17,042 nucleotides of DNA from Hemicentrotus pulcherrimus (Eukaryota; Echinodermata; Echinoidea; Camarodonta; Strongylocentrotidae), in the NCBI GenBank assembly GCA_003118195.1, contig BEXV01001704.1, positions 1-17,042 on the forward strand. The letters are read 5' to 3'. How positions within the stretch are numbered: position 1 is the first letter of the stretch; each line of letters starts with the position of its first letter. A program made the position numbers and the translations under genes. Positions 1 to 12,300 of the stretch are shown in pieces. Under the pieces are notes generated by a model. The model worked only from the letters and a program-made list of their open reading frames with translations, was not told where the DNA came from and did not search any database.

Positions 1-275
1 TGACCACAGTTTAGTTTCATGAAATGCGCTGCCCATCATGCCCATACTAGATCTACTCCATAGCTCGAGCTCCAAGAGCTAGGTAACTGGCAAGAGAGCC
101 TAAAGTTAGCACTAATTATGAATCATGTCAATTGTCAAATTGGAAATGGAAATGTTTTTAATGATATTGTATTCCAGAGAGCCTTAGGAGCCCACAGAGA
201 GGTTTTTGTTAATGTATAGACTATATCTATTTTGAATATGTTTTTTTATTTTCTTTTCTTTTCTTTTTATTTTAG
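1..275 (+). other. intron 3' part upstream of first visible exon
   Basis: This stretch has no recognisable coding segment. It ends in a strong pyrimidine tract (240-273, mostly T with some C) and TTTTAG, the acceptor of exon 276-314. The exon begins two bases into a codon, so at least one earlier coding exon with the start codon and TM1 must lie to the left of the window. No promoter or start codon for this gene is visible. Confidence 0.7.
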
Positions 276-314
276 TCACTCTTGCTAAGGCAGATCAGAG
301 ATATGCACAAATGG
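276..314 (+). CDS. ZDHHC20: ZDHHC20-like exon: lumenal loop before TM2
   Basis: This 39-nt exon enters with two bases of a split codon and reads [12 protein letters not shown], ending with one base (G) that forms Val with the next exon. It lies between TTTTAG and gtgagt. It aligns with the short, variable lumenal loop between TM1 and TM2 in the family, so sequence similarity alone is weak. Support comes from consensus splice sites and an exact phase match to the TM2 exon. Another reading frame of the same bases would not join in frame. Confidence 0.72.
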
Positions 315-3300
315 GTGAGTGCTTTTTTTTATTTTTGGGGAAGAGTTAATCTTACTGCAGAATTCTTAAATATTTCTTTGTACTATCCTGTTTAACAATG
401 TTAAATCTGAGATACACGGCCCTACATGTTATCAGTGTCTGTGATATGGTGTAGTCTAATATTGAAGCCCTAAACAAAAAAGTGCTTCAAAATGATCAAA
501 AAGTGCCTAAAAAAAGTAAAAATCTTTGAGTGACCGGTTTTACCATACTCGTTTTCCCCAATAGACTGTAGTGTTATGAAAACCGTTAGGCAAATGGTTT
601 TCAAAATTTGTAATTTCAATCATAAATATCTTGATAATCAGACAGGCGATCGGTTTGTAAAAGTTATGGAGTTCCTGACTGACCTAAAGTAAAGAATCAT
701 AATTATCATTGCAGCATGAGCTACAATGTATATCCAGGATTTTGTTTCTGAATCTAAGACAAAGTTAGCAGATCCCCTTAAACAAACATCCATTTTTATG
801 AGAATTGTATGTTAACCTTGTATTTGGTGTTTTCAAATAAAATGAAATGATAAAGCAATTATCATAGTGATGATTTTGTTAACCTTTATGTGCAGTAGGA
901 CACACTTACAATGTTCATATTGACAACCTCTCAGTCTCAGCTCAAACTATCATGACATGAGATGTTATTCAGAAGAATAAATTTAGAAGTACATTAAAAC
1001 TTTCTGTATAGTAATGTTTAGGATTTAATCAGGAATTGCTATAATTTTATTTCCATTTTCCCCAGTATTCTACCTGTTGTTCTACCATGTGTTTCTTGCA
1101 ATGTTTTGTTGGTCTTACTGGCAAACAGTCTTCACACCACTCAGAGTTATACCAGATCGAGTAAGTGTACACTGAGATTTTGAATATACTTGATGACTTT
1201 CTTCAGTTCAGTTGAAAGGATTGTTTTTCTGAATTTATTGATCAGTCAGTTTGACTCATTTCACTTTTCTAGAGCATACTCCCATGGATCATAATGTTAA
1301 GAGAATATATTTTTGTTATCAACTTTGTGAAGATCAATCCTCCAGAAGGAAGTATTACTGAAAACAAATTTTGGTTGCACGTCAGTTCACAAACAAAAGA
1401 AATATTGAATCCATTACTCACTTAATGTGTATTGAAAATGTTGTTAACAATGTTGGACAATAGCTTTAAATAATGTACAATTTTAACTACCGGTATACCG
1501 TACTTAAAAATCCAATGGAATACAAGTAGAAATCATACACACATGACTATATATGGAGTAGTGCCCCATGCAACACTAATTTAGTCTCACCATTTACATG
1601 TATTTCATCCGAAAATAAAAATGACTTGATATGATATTCGCTACTGTAGGTGATACCAGGAAGTCAAAAGTAAACTAAAATAATAACAAATAATGTTGAA
1701 TAAGCAGAACAATGAAGATGGAAATATTCAGTAGTCAATTGTGTGATTATAATAACAAAAAGGTTTATCATTTGTTGTGGTCAACATTTCATAGAATCAC
1801 TCATAAGTCAAATGATCTTGGGTATAGCAATGCAAAAGATTTAGAATTGATGATACTGTAGGCTTGTCTGTTATACTGTTCAGTATGCTTTTAATTGTCC
1901 TCCTTATTTATCAATACGGCACTCATGGGAAACTAAATTATGTGTCTTTATGAAGTCATCTAAGGTACTCAAAAATAGTAAACAATCCTAGTTGAATTGA
2001 TTGTGTTTCATACGTTGGCATTTGTTTTATGTGTATTTGAGTACAATACATCTACATGTATATGTTGTGACCCCAATTTTGATATAGATTAATTACCTTC
2101 TCTATTTAAAGACACTTCATTTCATATGCATTTCTCGGTAATCCTTAATGATAAAAGTAGGATACTATCACATGATCTTGTAGCTTCCCTTTTGTGTATT
2201 GAAACAGGATGTGGTACATGGTGTAATATACATGTACATCATAGTTACTACTGTTTGAAGTTCTGCTATAATATAAGTTGGGAGTTTCATTTTCCTTGAG
2301 ATTGTGCTACATGTACATGTACATGTTAATATTTTTTTTAAATACAGACTCTTAACATTTGGGAAGCACTACTAATAACATTGCATGTGAGTTCTCTTCT
2401 TAATGTCTAAATTAATCTTAGCTGAATTTTTGCCACATTGTCCATGATAACATGAAAGTCATTGTTCCCTTGATTGTGATAATATTGTAGTAAATTTAAT
2501 GTTATGTTATATTTCTTGTGCTGCATAGTTCTTCTTGAGTAGCTCAGAATTACATCGTTTTGAGAGTGAAGACCGAACAGAAAATCAAGTTGAGATTCTT
2601 CGTGAAATATGTCGAGAAAAGAGGTTACCCGTCTATACAAGGACATATGGAGGAGGTAAGTCCTGTCTTTAGTAGATTACTAACTTTTACTTATTATTCA
2701 GGGAGTCTTTTATTGTATCAAATAGCTTAATTACTCAAGGATGGTTTTATGTGAAGACAGGTAGAAAAAGACTATTCAGTAAAAAATGAGCACACTACAC
2801 ATAATTAATGTCATTACATCAGATTCATAAGAAACAATACTGTAATGGTTGCTTTGTTTTTTTTTTGTTGGGGGGGGGAGAGGGTCTTGACATTTTTTAC
2901 CTTGGTAAGGCTTGTAACCCATATTTATGTTTCATTCAGTGTACTAGAGTTTAATAGGTAGAAATTGATCATAATTCAAGTGAAAGGTAACATTTCATTC
3001 AGAGAAAAATAACAAAAGGTTTGTAGTAGTAGTTGGTTGCTTGTGAAATACAAGGACAAAATGTTAACCATGCTTTATTCTGTGCATGAATATTAGGGAA
3101 CGTATTGCTTGATTTGGATACAAATGTTACACAGGTTTGAGTGGGTCGGTAGGAATTGTGTGCACAAGGTACCTGAAATGATTTGAACTGAACCGAACCA
3201 AACCAAAAAGGTTTCAGACCGAATTCAAGGGTACCGCGTGCACACAATTCCAACGACCCACAAATTAAACCTGTGCATCAACTGTTTTATAAAATGGGGC

Positions 3301-6300
3301 AAAAAATAACTTCAAAATTAAAAAATATGTTATTTCACAGATTTATCGGCTGCATCGCAAAATCATGTTTCCGGTTATTACAGAACGCATGATTTTCCCA
3401 AAGCCATGCATCTGGTAAATACCCGAAAGCATAATTTTAGAATTTGCATAACCTGCCTGTTGTTAGTGCGAGGGATGCAAACCAATTTAATTACTGTCCT
3501 TAACATATAACTTCAAAAAATACCGGTATATGTAAATATACACTTTTATTTTTTTTTATTCAAAAAAAGGGATATCTGTGGTATCAATTCCCGATATCGT
3601 GTCGATTTTTCGTACAGCCAGTAAACAAATCTAAACAGTAATTGACTAATCAGATTGCAGGGATTCTTCTACTCATTTCATTCAACAACAAAAATTCACA
3701 GTATGGGTAGGATAAGTTTTATAATAATATCTGAAACAAATAACAATATTTTCCTTGTATATATGTCATTCACATGTCAGTGATCTTTGCAACTTGTTTA
3801 TTTCAATTATTTTCTGTAGGTATGAGATTCTGCAACAGTTGCAAAGCAATCAAGCCAGATAGATGTCACCATTGTTCAGTATGTAACAAGTAAGTTGTTG
3901 ATTTAAAAACACCATCTCCATCTTGTGGTATTGGCCTCCCCAGACATGTCTGAATGATAGAATCCATATTAACCCATAGGCTATGGGAACAAGGTAGTCC
4001 CTCTACTAAGCCTATAGGAATGAGACGGATCAGTAGTCAATGCTAACCCTCCCTCCCTCCTTGTTGTCACATGTCATTGACCAGGGGCTCGTCTTTCATA
4101 ATCGTGTGTTGACTGTTCATTACATGTATGACTTTTCCATAAGCTACACCATCTTAAGAGAGATAGGCAGGATGCTCATTTATATCTGCTATTCTTCCAG
4201 TTTTATGATCATTCAAACACAAAGGTAAATATGTTGTTAAAGTGTTTATCGCTTACTAAGTGTAGTCCTTGGGAAACGATCTCATTTAGAACCTCCTCAC
4301 CAAGCTTGTTCAATTTGAGCTCTATTTCCTTAAAGCAAATATCCAAAATTCTATTGTTAAGCACAGGAATCCTTATTTACTGTAGTATTGTAGTTATGAT
4401 CAGATTGCAGTGATCATGATGTAACATATTCTTTTTTCTTTTGTATTACAGGTGCATTTTGAAGATGGACCATCACTGTCCATGGGTGAACAACTGTGTA
4501 GGCTACGCTAACTACAAATTCTTTGTGCTCTTCCTTCTATACGCTGTCTGTTATTGTATGTATGTCGCCCTCACAGTCCTACCTTATTTCATCCAGTTCT
4601 GGTCGGTGAGTATCATTTTCTAAGACTTGATTAAATCATTCTTATGTAAGTCAGTTAATTTAAAGGGGGAGTCCAGAACTTGTTTACCTTTTGTAAAATG
4701 CAGTTATTTGGCATAATGATTTCAATGAAAAAACATATTGTGACCCAGAGAAAATGACTCTCCTTATACTCTATGTCAAGTCAACAAGTAGTCACCTGTA
4801 ATTCAGAGATGCAGAACATCTTGGCAAAGTGTGCCTGCAGTGTTATTTGGCTCTTACTGTAAATATTTGAATAAAACTTCTAAATATTGTATATAAATAA
4901 TTGCACAACTATGAAGTGTTAGTGTGCATGGGATTGTACAATATATCATATCTTGGATGAGTGCTTAACGTTATACAAAACGTACATGTATGTGTCCCTC
5001 TGTAGCTATGAAGATGAAGTATGTTCTACTTGGAAGGCTCTGTACAGCTGATGAAGTACATGGACAGTTGAATAAATCATTGGAGTCAAATTCATCTCAT
5101 GTGGATGCCAAACATTTCTTGAGATTTTTCTTGCAGATGTAGTCAAATGATAAAAAGCTGTAAAGATGCCCTTTGAATTACTGGTGTACCGCCTATTAGC
5201 GTAGTGGTCACATGTTCTCAGAGTGCAACTGTAAACTTTCAGGAAGTGTACTGATCTTTATGACTGTGATTAGATTAAAATGAAAAATGATCAGAGAGAA
5301 ATGAAATGATATGGTACAATTACTGTGATTAACATTTTTTTTAAATTGCAGATTTTAGAATCATAATATATGTGAGAAGTTATATTTATAGAAATTAACA
5401 ACTAGCATAAACAATTCAAAATACATCAAAATGTTAGTGCTTTTGTATTGGACAATGGGTCAATGGTAATGTGTACCTTATAAATTGTAGCCATGGAATG
5501 ATATTTGTACAGCTGTAAGGAAATATTTGTTTAATGGAATACCATTGTTCATTGTAATGCTAATATGGGCAGACCTGAGATGGCATAAACAACATTTGCA
5601 ATCATTTTATTTTATTTTGAGGCTGTAATCTTTATCAATTGTATACCAATTGTGACATTTCAAAATTAAATACCAGCTAATTTTATGGTACAATAATATT
5701 TTAAGGTCAAAGTGATGTTCCTAATGTGTCTTACGTCAATAAACATTGATTGATAGCAATTTCAAAGGAATGTTCACCAATGATTTTGATGCTGGTGATA
5801 CTACATGAAGGCAATTTAAAAAAAAATGTCCTCTATTTTTACCGGCAAATATGAGGCGTAGTAAACATTTTTTGATCTGCACTGTACATGTAAGTGGTAA
5901 TTCCAGATTAAAGTCTTTATGGATGTATTGAAATAGAAACACAGAATTACCCAAAAATGTATCTTTAATTAACAGGACATTAGTGATCAAGGATCTTCTG
6001 GATTCCAGGTCATGTTTTTGTTTCTGTTATCGGCCGTGTTTGCCATCAGCGTTACGGCACTGTTTTGTGTCCATTGCAGACTGAGTGGTGTGAATCAGTC
6101 TACGTTAGGTAGGAATGTGTGGTGACCTAGCTACTCCTACTATTTACCGGGATTGTGGCAGTAGGTAATCTATTTATTAACAAGGTGCTCAACAGCTCAA
6201 AAACTTGTCTGATCTGGAACATACATGTAGATGGTCTGGCCTAATATAAACATAACAATGGCAAAATGTATGATCAATTCGAAATCAGATTATATTATTT

Positions 6301-9300
6301 AATATATGTTTTGCTAATATTGTTCAGAATTTAGGCCTACCACTGAAATATCTTGCTAGTCGGTGTGGGCTAAACATAGTCATACATGTGAACTTTGCCT
6401 GGATAGACTCCCCTAAATCATTCATTGATACATGTACGCACCATGTTAAGTAGGTATATGTTATCTACTGCCATTATTCAGGATGATCCATGTAGGTGAC
6501 ATTCTAGGGAACCAATCGGTCTCTCATCCATGTATTCAAACCACTGCATTAATGGCTGTGAGAAACATAGTCTTTTCACACCGTCATCTAACAGAGATGA
6601 TTGTGTGGTTAATACAGTTACATCTATCAATGAAACCACATATGAAATGGTTTTCTGTCATGCAACATTAAAATGCACATATTGACTGCATGGATGAGGG
6701 ACATTGTTTGTAATGTACAGTGTGGCTTGGGAGAGGGTGATCTGCATCTTATTTTATACCACTATATCCTTTACAGAGATATTTCATGCTGTTTAATGGT
6801 GTTAATGCTTTATCAAAAGTAGATAGGTTATTGGTCTGCAAAGTGATTAGAATAGATGATTTCAACCATACCCTTCCTTGAACCTTCATAGAATTTACAG
6901 CATGTCTTATTGGGTTGTAGTGGTAGAACATAAGCTAAATGCATTCCACCCTTTCCTGGTGTGTTTTTGAAACACTAACCACTTATCTAACAATATCCTT
7001 TTAATTTTGTTTTTTCTTTTGTCTTTCTTTCTCTCTCCCTGAAAAAAAAAAACTTGTGCTTAATGATCTTGGTTCTTTGCCCCTCAATGCAATGAAAATA
7101 ACACTTGGCATGCTAACTCACATCCTCTATCTGCTTTAACTTATCTGCTAATTATTAATCTTACTTTCCATTTCATTATTCACATCAATCATTCACATCC
7201 ATTATTCACATCCATAATTTTCACTCTTATTTATCATTCTCATGTACTCTATTCTGTGCTATTCATGATATCCCAAAACACACTGAACCAAACTCTAAAT
7301 GCCCAACTTCTTTTCTCATCTCCACCTATTCATCGTTTTGTCATCTAATCTCATTATTCTACTAAAACCTTCATATGATACCTCCAACGTCTTACTATCT
7401 CTTTCTTTCTGCTCTCTTTATGTTGAATATGTCCATGATACCTTACTTCTTGTACACAAACCTTTACATTTCACTGTCTTTTATTTATCTACAATGTATG
7501 CCATTGTCCTCATCTCATTATGCATATATTTTATCCCCTTCAACTTCTTCTTGTAATTCTGTATGGACTTGCATGCCTCTTCCTAATTACTATCTAACAT
7601 GGTGCTAACCTTCACTTCTATCACATGACCCTTCACCTCTATCACATGACCCTTCACTCTCCATCCATACCTACCTATCTATCTATACTGGCTTCTTCTC
7701 TCCCTCCCTTGCCATCATACCTATGCTTGACCCATATACATGTACCCAGGGCGGCCTGTCAAACGAGAGTGGACGTTTTCATATCCTCTTCCTGTTCTTT
7801 GCGGCGGTCATGTTTGGTATTAGCACCTCAGTGCTCTGCTGTATGCACACCCATCTCAGTCTCACCAATCGCAGCACCCTGGGTAAGCTTCTACAGGTCT
7901 AACTACAAAGTATAGCATCTTCTTGATCTGATCCTCCTGGGCCAGATAGCCCACTTTAATCGTCAGTTGAGCCAATAAAACATGCAGCAAACCATATTCT
8001 CTCAGAAAATATATCGGCTCACTAATTACAACTAGACCACAGAAGCAGCCATCTGAAATATTTCTCAAATATAATAGGGTGCTTTTTCAGTGTAGAAATG
8101 GTCAAATACGCAACGAGTTACCATAGAGATTTTCAATACGGTTATTAGCTGTTTTAATATTTGAATTTGGATATTTAAAGCTCTTCTTCCTTTCAACAAA
8201 TGGAATATTCTGCCAATCGACCAAAAAGAATAGGAATAATGTATTGATCTTTATAATGCTAGGAACCTTGTGAAAAGTTAGAATTGAAATCTTTGTTGGT
8301 CCGGAAAAATATTTCATTTTATTTAAATAGACACTTTCCTAATTCATTAGTTTCAAAATGAATGTATTTTATTCATTAAATTTTATCAAAAGACATTGAA
8401 ACACCTTGTCATGTCTGTCAAATGATACAAATGTAGGACCATGTATTGTTTTGTCAAAGTAAATATAAAGTCTGAAGAAATATCATAAGACCTAAAAATA
8501 GAAAGGAAAAGCCCTGGTGTAAAGGTGCTATTTCTATTGATTGGCATGCAATGTGGTTAACTGTCTTAAGTGAACATTAACTCACATCTATGTTATTTAA
8601 GGAGTCAGTACTGTATATCTAGTATGTAAAGTCTGTTCTAACTCAGAACACAACGGATGCTTCAATTTGTTCACTACATGCATAAGCATCATGAGACTTT
8701 CTACTCTTTATTCCTCTGTCTACTCTTTATTCCTCTGTCCTTGCGCAAGTCTTTATTTCATCCAAGTCTTCCACAAATAGATATGATACACTTTATGAAT
8801 TTTATACCATTTGTAGCTACTTACCTTAATGTGGCACTGTGAAAGATTCTTGAGAGTTAGATTGGGTATTGGACAGGTATGATATCAAATGAAAAGGAAA
8901 TTAAAGGAATTGGTGAAATAGTCTTAACCTCAAACGACACTGCTACTATTTGACAGCCATGCATGATAGAACTTTTATTTTATCTGCATGTTTTGTTTTG
9001 TTTTATGCTGGTAGAAACCATTGCTCTAGCCTCCCTCCTGCATGATTAGCATGAAATAAAATTTATTGCGGGCATGGAGTTTGTTTTCTTCTCTGATCTG
9101 GTATTTCATATTTTTGTTTGCTTACAAGAGGTTAGGAATCATTTTCTTTCAATTATATCCCCATTTTATAATGATTAACAAAATGCTTTATTTTTCCTTT
9201 TCTCATTTGCCTAATTGACTTCTCTATATCCATGATCATCAACATACATTTACTGTTCATTGTCATGTCTTTGTTCTGAGGGAAACTTTGATAAACTGAA

Positions 9301-12300
9301 GTGTATTTTTCCTTCATGTTCTTATGTTTCAACATATATATTGTACTAATGATGCTGTGTTAATCTTCAATTCATTACTGCACTTAATAACAAATGCACT
9401 TAGACTAACTACATGTACTTCCAATATATCTTGTTCAAGTTTGCATTGTCATCATTAATGCAAAACTGACTCTATATATTTGGACTTCATGAGTGCCCAT
9501 ATATCTATCAACATATCTAATATCTACAAGGTTAATTTATTCATGATTTTAACGATGTTTTGTTTTATTTGTGAAGAATCTTTCCGTGCTCCTGTGTTCC
9601 GCCATGGACCAGACAAGGATGGGTTTAGTCAAGGCAGCTTTGATGATAACTTCAAAGAAGTGTTTGGAGATAAGAAACTTTACTGGCTCCTACCTATGTT
9701 CACAAGGTATGTATTCACATTCTACTAAATAAAGAAGGATATAAAAGTTTAGTTTTATTGATTGATCTGTTGTGGTAATTATTGCTATTTTAGTTCCAAT
9801 CCGTGAATTACATTTCATTCCGTTTGCAGCAAAGGTAATAGTTTTGTGTATGAGTACACTGCAAGGAACATTCAGTGCTAGTGTCTTATGGTTCTGTGCT
9901 GTCAGAATTTGATGCTTGTAATTCACTCTGCATGATGACTTGTTATTCAGTACTATTGTTCTATTTACAGCAAATTGAATGGTGTAGTGTATCCATTACA
10001 GTGTAAGGAGATTCAGTGCTAGTGTTTGATGATCCAATACTAGTTAACCAGTGCTAATGTTCTATTTACAGCAAATTGAATGGTGTAGGGTATCCATTAC
10101 AGTGTAAGGAGATTCAGTGCTAGTGTTTGATGATCCGATACTAGTTAACCAATGATACTGTTCTATTTACAGCAAAGGGGATGGTGTAGTGTAAGGATGA
10201 TTCAGTGCTAGTGTTTGATGGTTCAATACTTGTTAACCAATGCTAATGTTCTATTTACAGCAGAGGGGATGGTGTAGTGTAAGGGTGATTCAGTGCTAGT
10301 GTTTGATGGTTCAATACTTGTTAACCAATGCTAATGTTCTATTTACAGCAAAGGGGGTGGTGTAGTGTAAGGATGATTCAGTGCTAGTGTTTGATGGTTC
10401 AATACTTGTTAACCAATGCTAATGTTCTATTTACAGCAAAGGGGGTGGTGTAGTGTAAGGATGATTCAGTGCTAGTGTTTGATGGTTCAATACTTGTTAA
10501 CCAATGCTAATGTTCTATTTACAGCAAAGGGGGTGGTGTAGTGTAAGGATGATTCAGTGCTAGTGTTTGATGGTTCAATACTTGTTAACCAATGATAATA
10601 TTCTATTTACAGCAAAGGGGATGGTGTAGTGTAAGGATGATTCAGTGCTAGTGTTTGATGGTTCAATACTTGTTAACCAATGATAATGTTCTATTTACAG
10701 CAAAGGGGATGGTGTAGTGTAAGGATGATTCAGTGCTAGTGTTTGATGATTCAATACTTGTTAACCAATGATAATGTTCTATTTACAGCAAAGGGGATGG
10801 TGTAGTGTAAGGATGATTCAGTGCTAGTGTTTGATGATTCAATACTTGTTAACCAATGATAATGTTCTATTTACAGCAAAGGGGATGGTGTAGTGTAAGG
10901 ATGATTCAGTGCTAGTGTTTGATGAATCAAATAACCAATGATAATGTTCTATTTACAGCAAAGGGGATGGTGTAGTGTACCCCGTACAGTGTAAGGAGAT
11001 CCAGTGCTAGTGTTTGATGATTCAATACTTGTTTACCAATGATATTGTTCTATTTACAGCAAAGGGGGATGGTGTAGTGTATCCAGTACAGTGTAAGGAG
11101 ATCCAGTGCTAGTGTTTGATGATTCAATACTTGTTAACCAATGATATTGTTCTATTTACAGCAAAGGGGATGGTGTAGTGTATCCAGTAAAGTGTAAGGA
11201 GATCCAGTGCTAGTGTTTGATGATTCAATACTTGTTAACCAATGATAATGTTCTATTTACAGCAAAGGGGATGGTGTAGTGTATCCAGTACAGTGTAAGG
11301 ATGATGATTCAGACAGACTTTTGGATGATGGTGTAGAGAGTGATGTACTCAGTGGAATGGAAGAAGAAACAGGACAAGGAGATTCAAGTAAGAATTATCT
11401 CAAGAGTTGTATTTTATTTTTAAATATAGAAGTATAAAGAAGACTTAAATCCTACCTCTAATTAGTCTTTAGTAGTCTATTTAGATCTTAACTGGCATAA
11501 AGGAAGGCTGCACACTAGCTTTTTTTGAAAAGTTCTGATACATTCTTTGTAGTGTTGGTATGTATGAGCTCTATATTAGAACAATTATTGAAACTTTAAA
11601 AGTATTTTAATAGATGAGTCAACATGAATGTTCACATGTTGCATTGGTTTTTTGTCTCGCCTACGTAGCAAAAAAGCGATGCATAGGTGCCGCTTTTCCG
11701 GCGAAGTCGGCGTCAACATCAAAAACTTAACCTAAGGTTAAGTTTTTGAATTTTCAATATAATTTTGAAAGTATAAGTTCTTAGTCAATAAAACTTAGAC
11801 ACTATAGAAACTATATGGTTGTCAAGTATCCCCAATCATGTGAGTAGAATTTCAGGTCACAAAGTCAAGGTCATAGGTCATTTCACGTCAACAGACTTAG
11901 AAAAAAATAAAGAAAAAAACCAAAAAAATAACCTAAGGTTAAGTTTTTGGATTTTTGATTTAATTTTGAAAGTATAAGTTCTTAGTCAATGAAACTTGGA
12001 CTACAGGGTTATCAAGTATTCCCAATCATGTGAATAGTATTTCAGGTCACTAAGTTAGGGTAAAAGGTCATTTTAGGTCAACAAACTTAGACTTTGTTGT
12101 GGCATCAACATAAAGATTTTGAATTTTTAGCATATTTTCAAAATTGTTTATTCAAATTCCATGAAACTTGTTCCCAAGGGTTATCAAGTATCACAAATCA
12201 TATGACACAAATTTCAAGTAACAAGGTCAAAGGACAGTAGACTTGGATTATGTTTTCACAACTTAATATGAGAAATAATAAATCATTTTTAAAAATTAAT

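Noticed and set aside
2407..2646. 79-codon reverse-strand open frame
   Set aside because: It overlaps the real + strand exon 2529-2655 and has no domain of its own.
2999..3253. 84-codon reverse-strand open frame
   Set aside because: It runs across the foldback element and intron; no recognisable protein.
5193..5206. tRNA A-box-like TAGCGTAGTGGTCA
   Set aside because: No B-box or cloverleaf follows at a suitable distance, so neither a tRNA nor a tRNA-derived SINE can be supported.
7299..7915. Overlapping + strand open frames rich in Ser, Leu and Pro
   Set aside because: They arise from the pyrimidine-biased intron; only 7750-7882, in its own frame and with splice sites, is coding.
9480..9576. 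Open reading upstream of exon 9577 with an ATG
   Set aside because: Family alignment starts at ESFRAP and the phase of the preceding exon fits the acceptor at 9576; the upstream part has no similarity.
9820..11262. CRISPR-like array of direct repeats
   Set aside because: Units are contiguous tandem copies without unique spacers, in a eukaryotic intron, and derived from the adjacent exon boundary.
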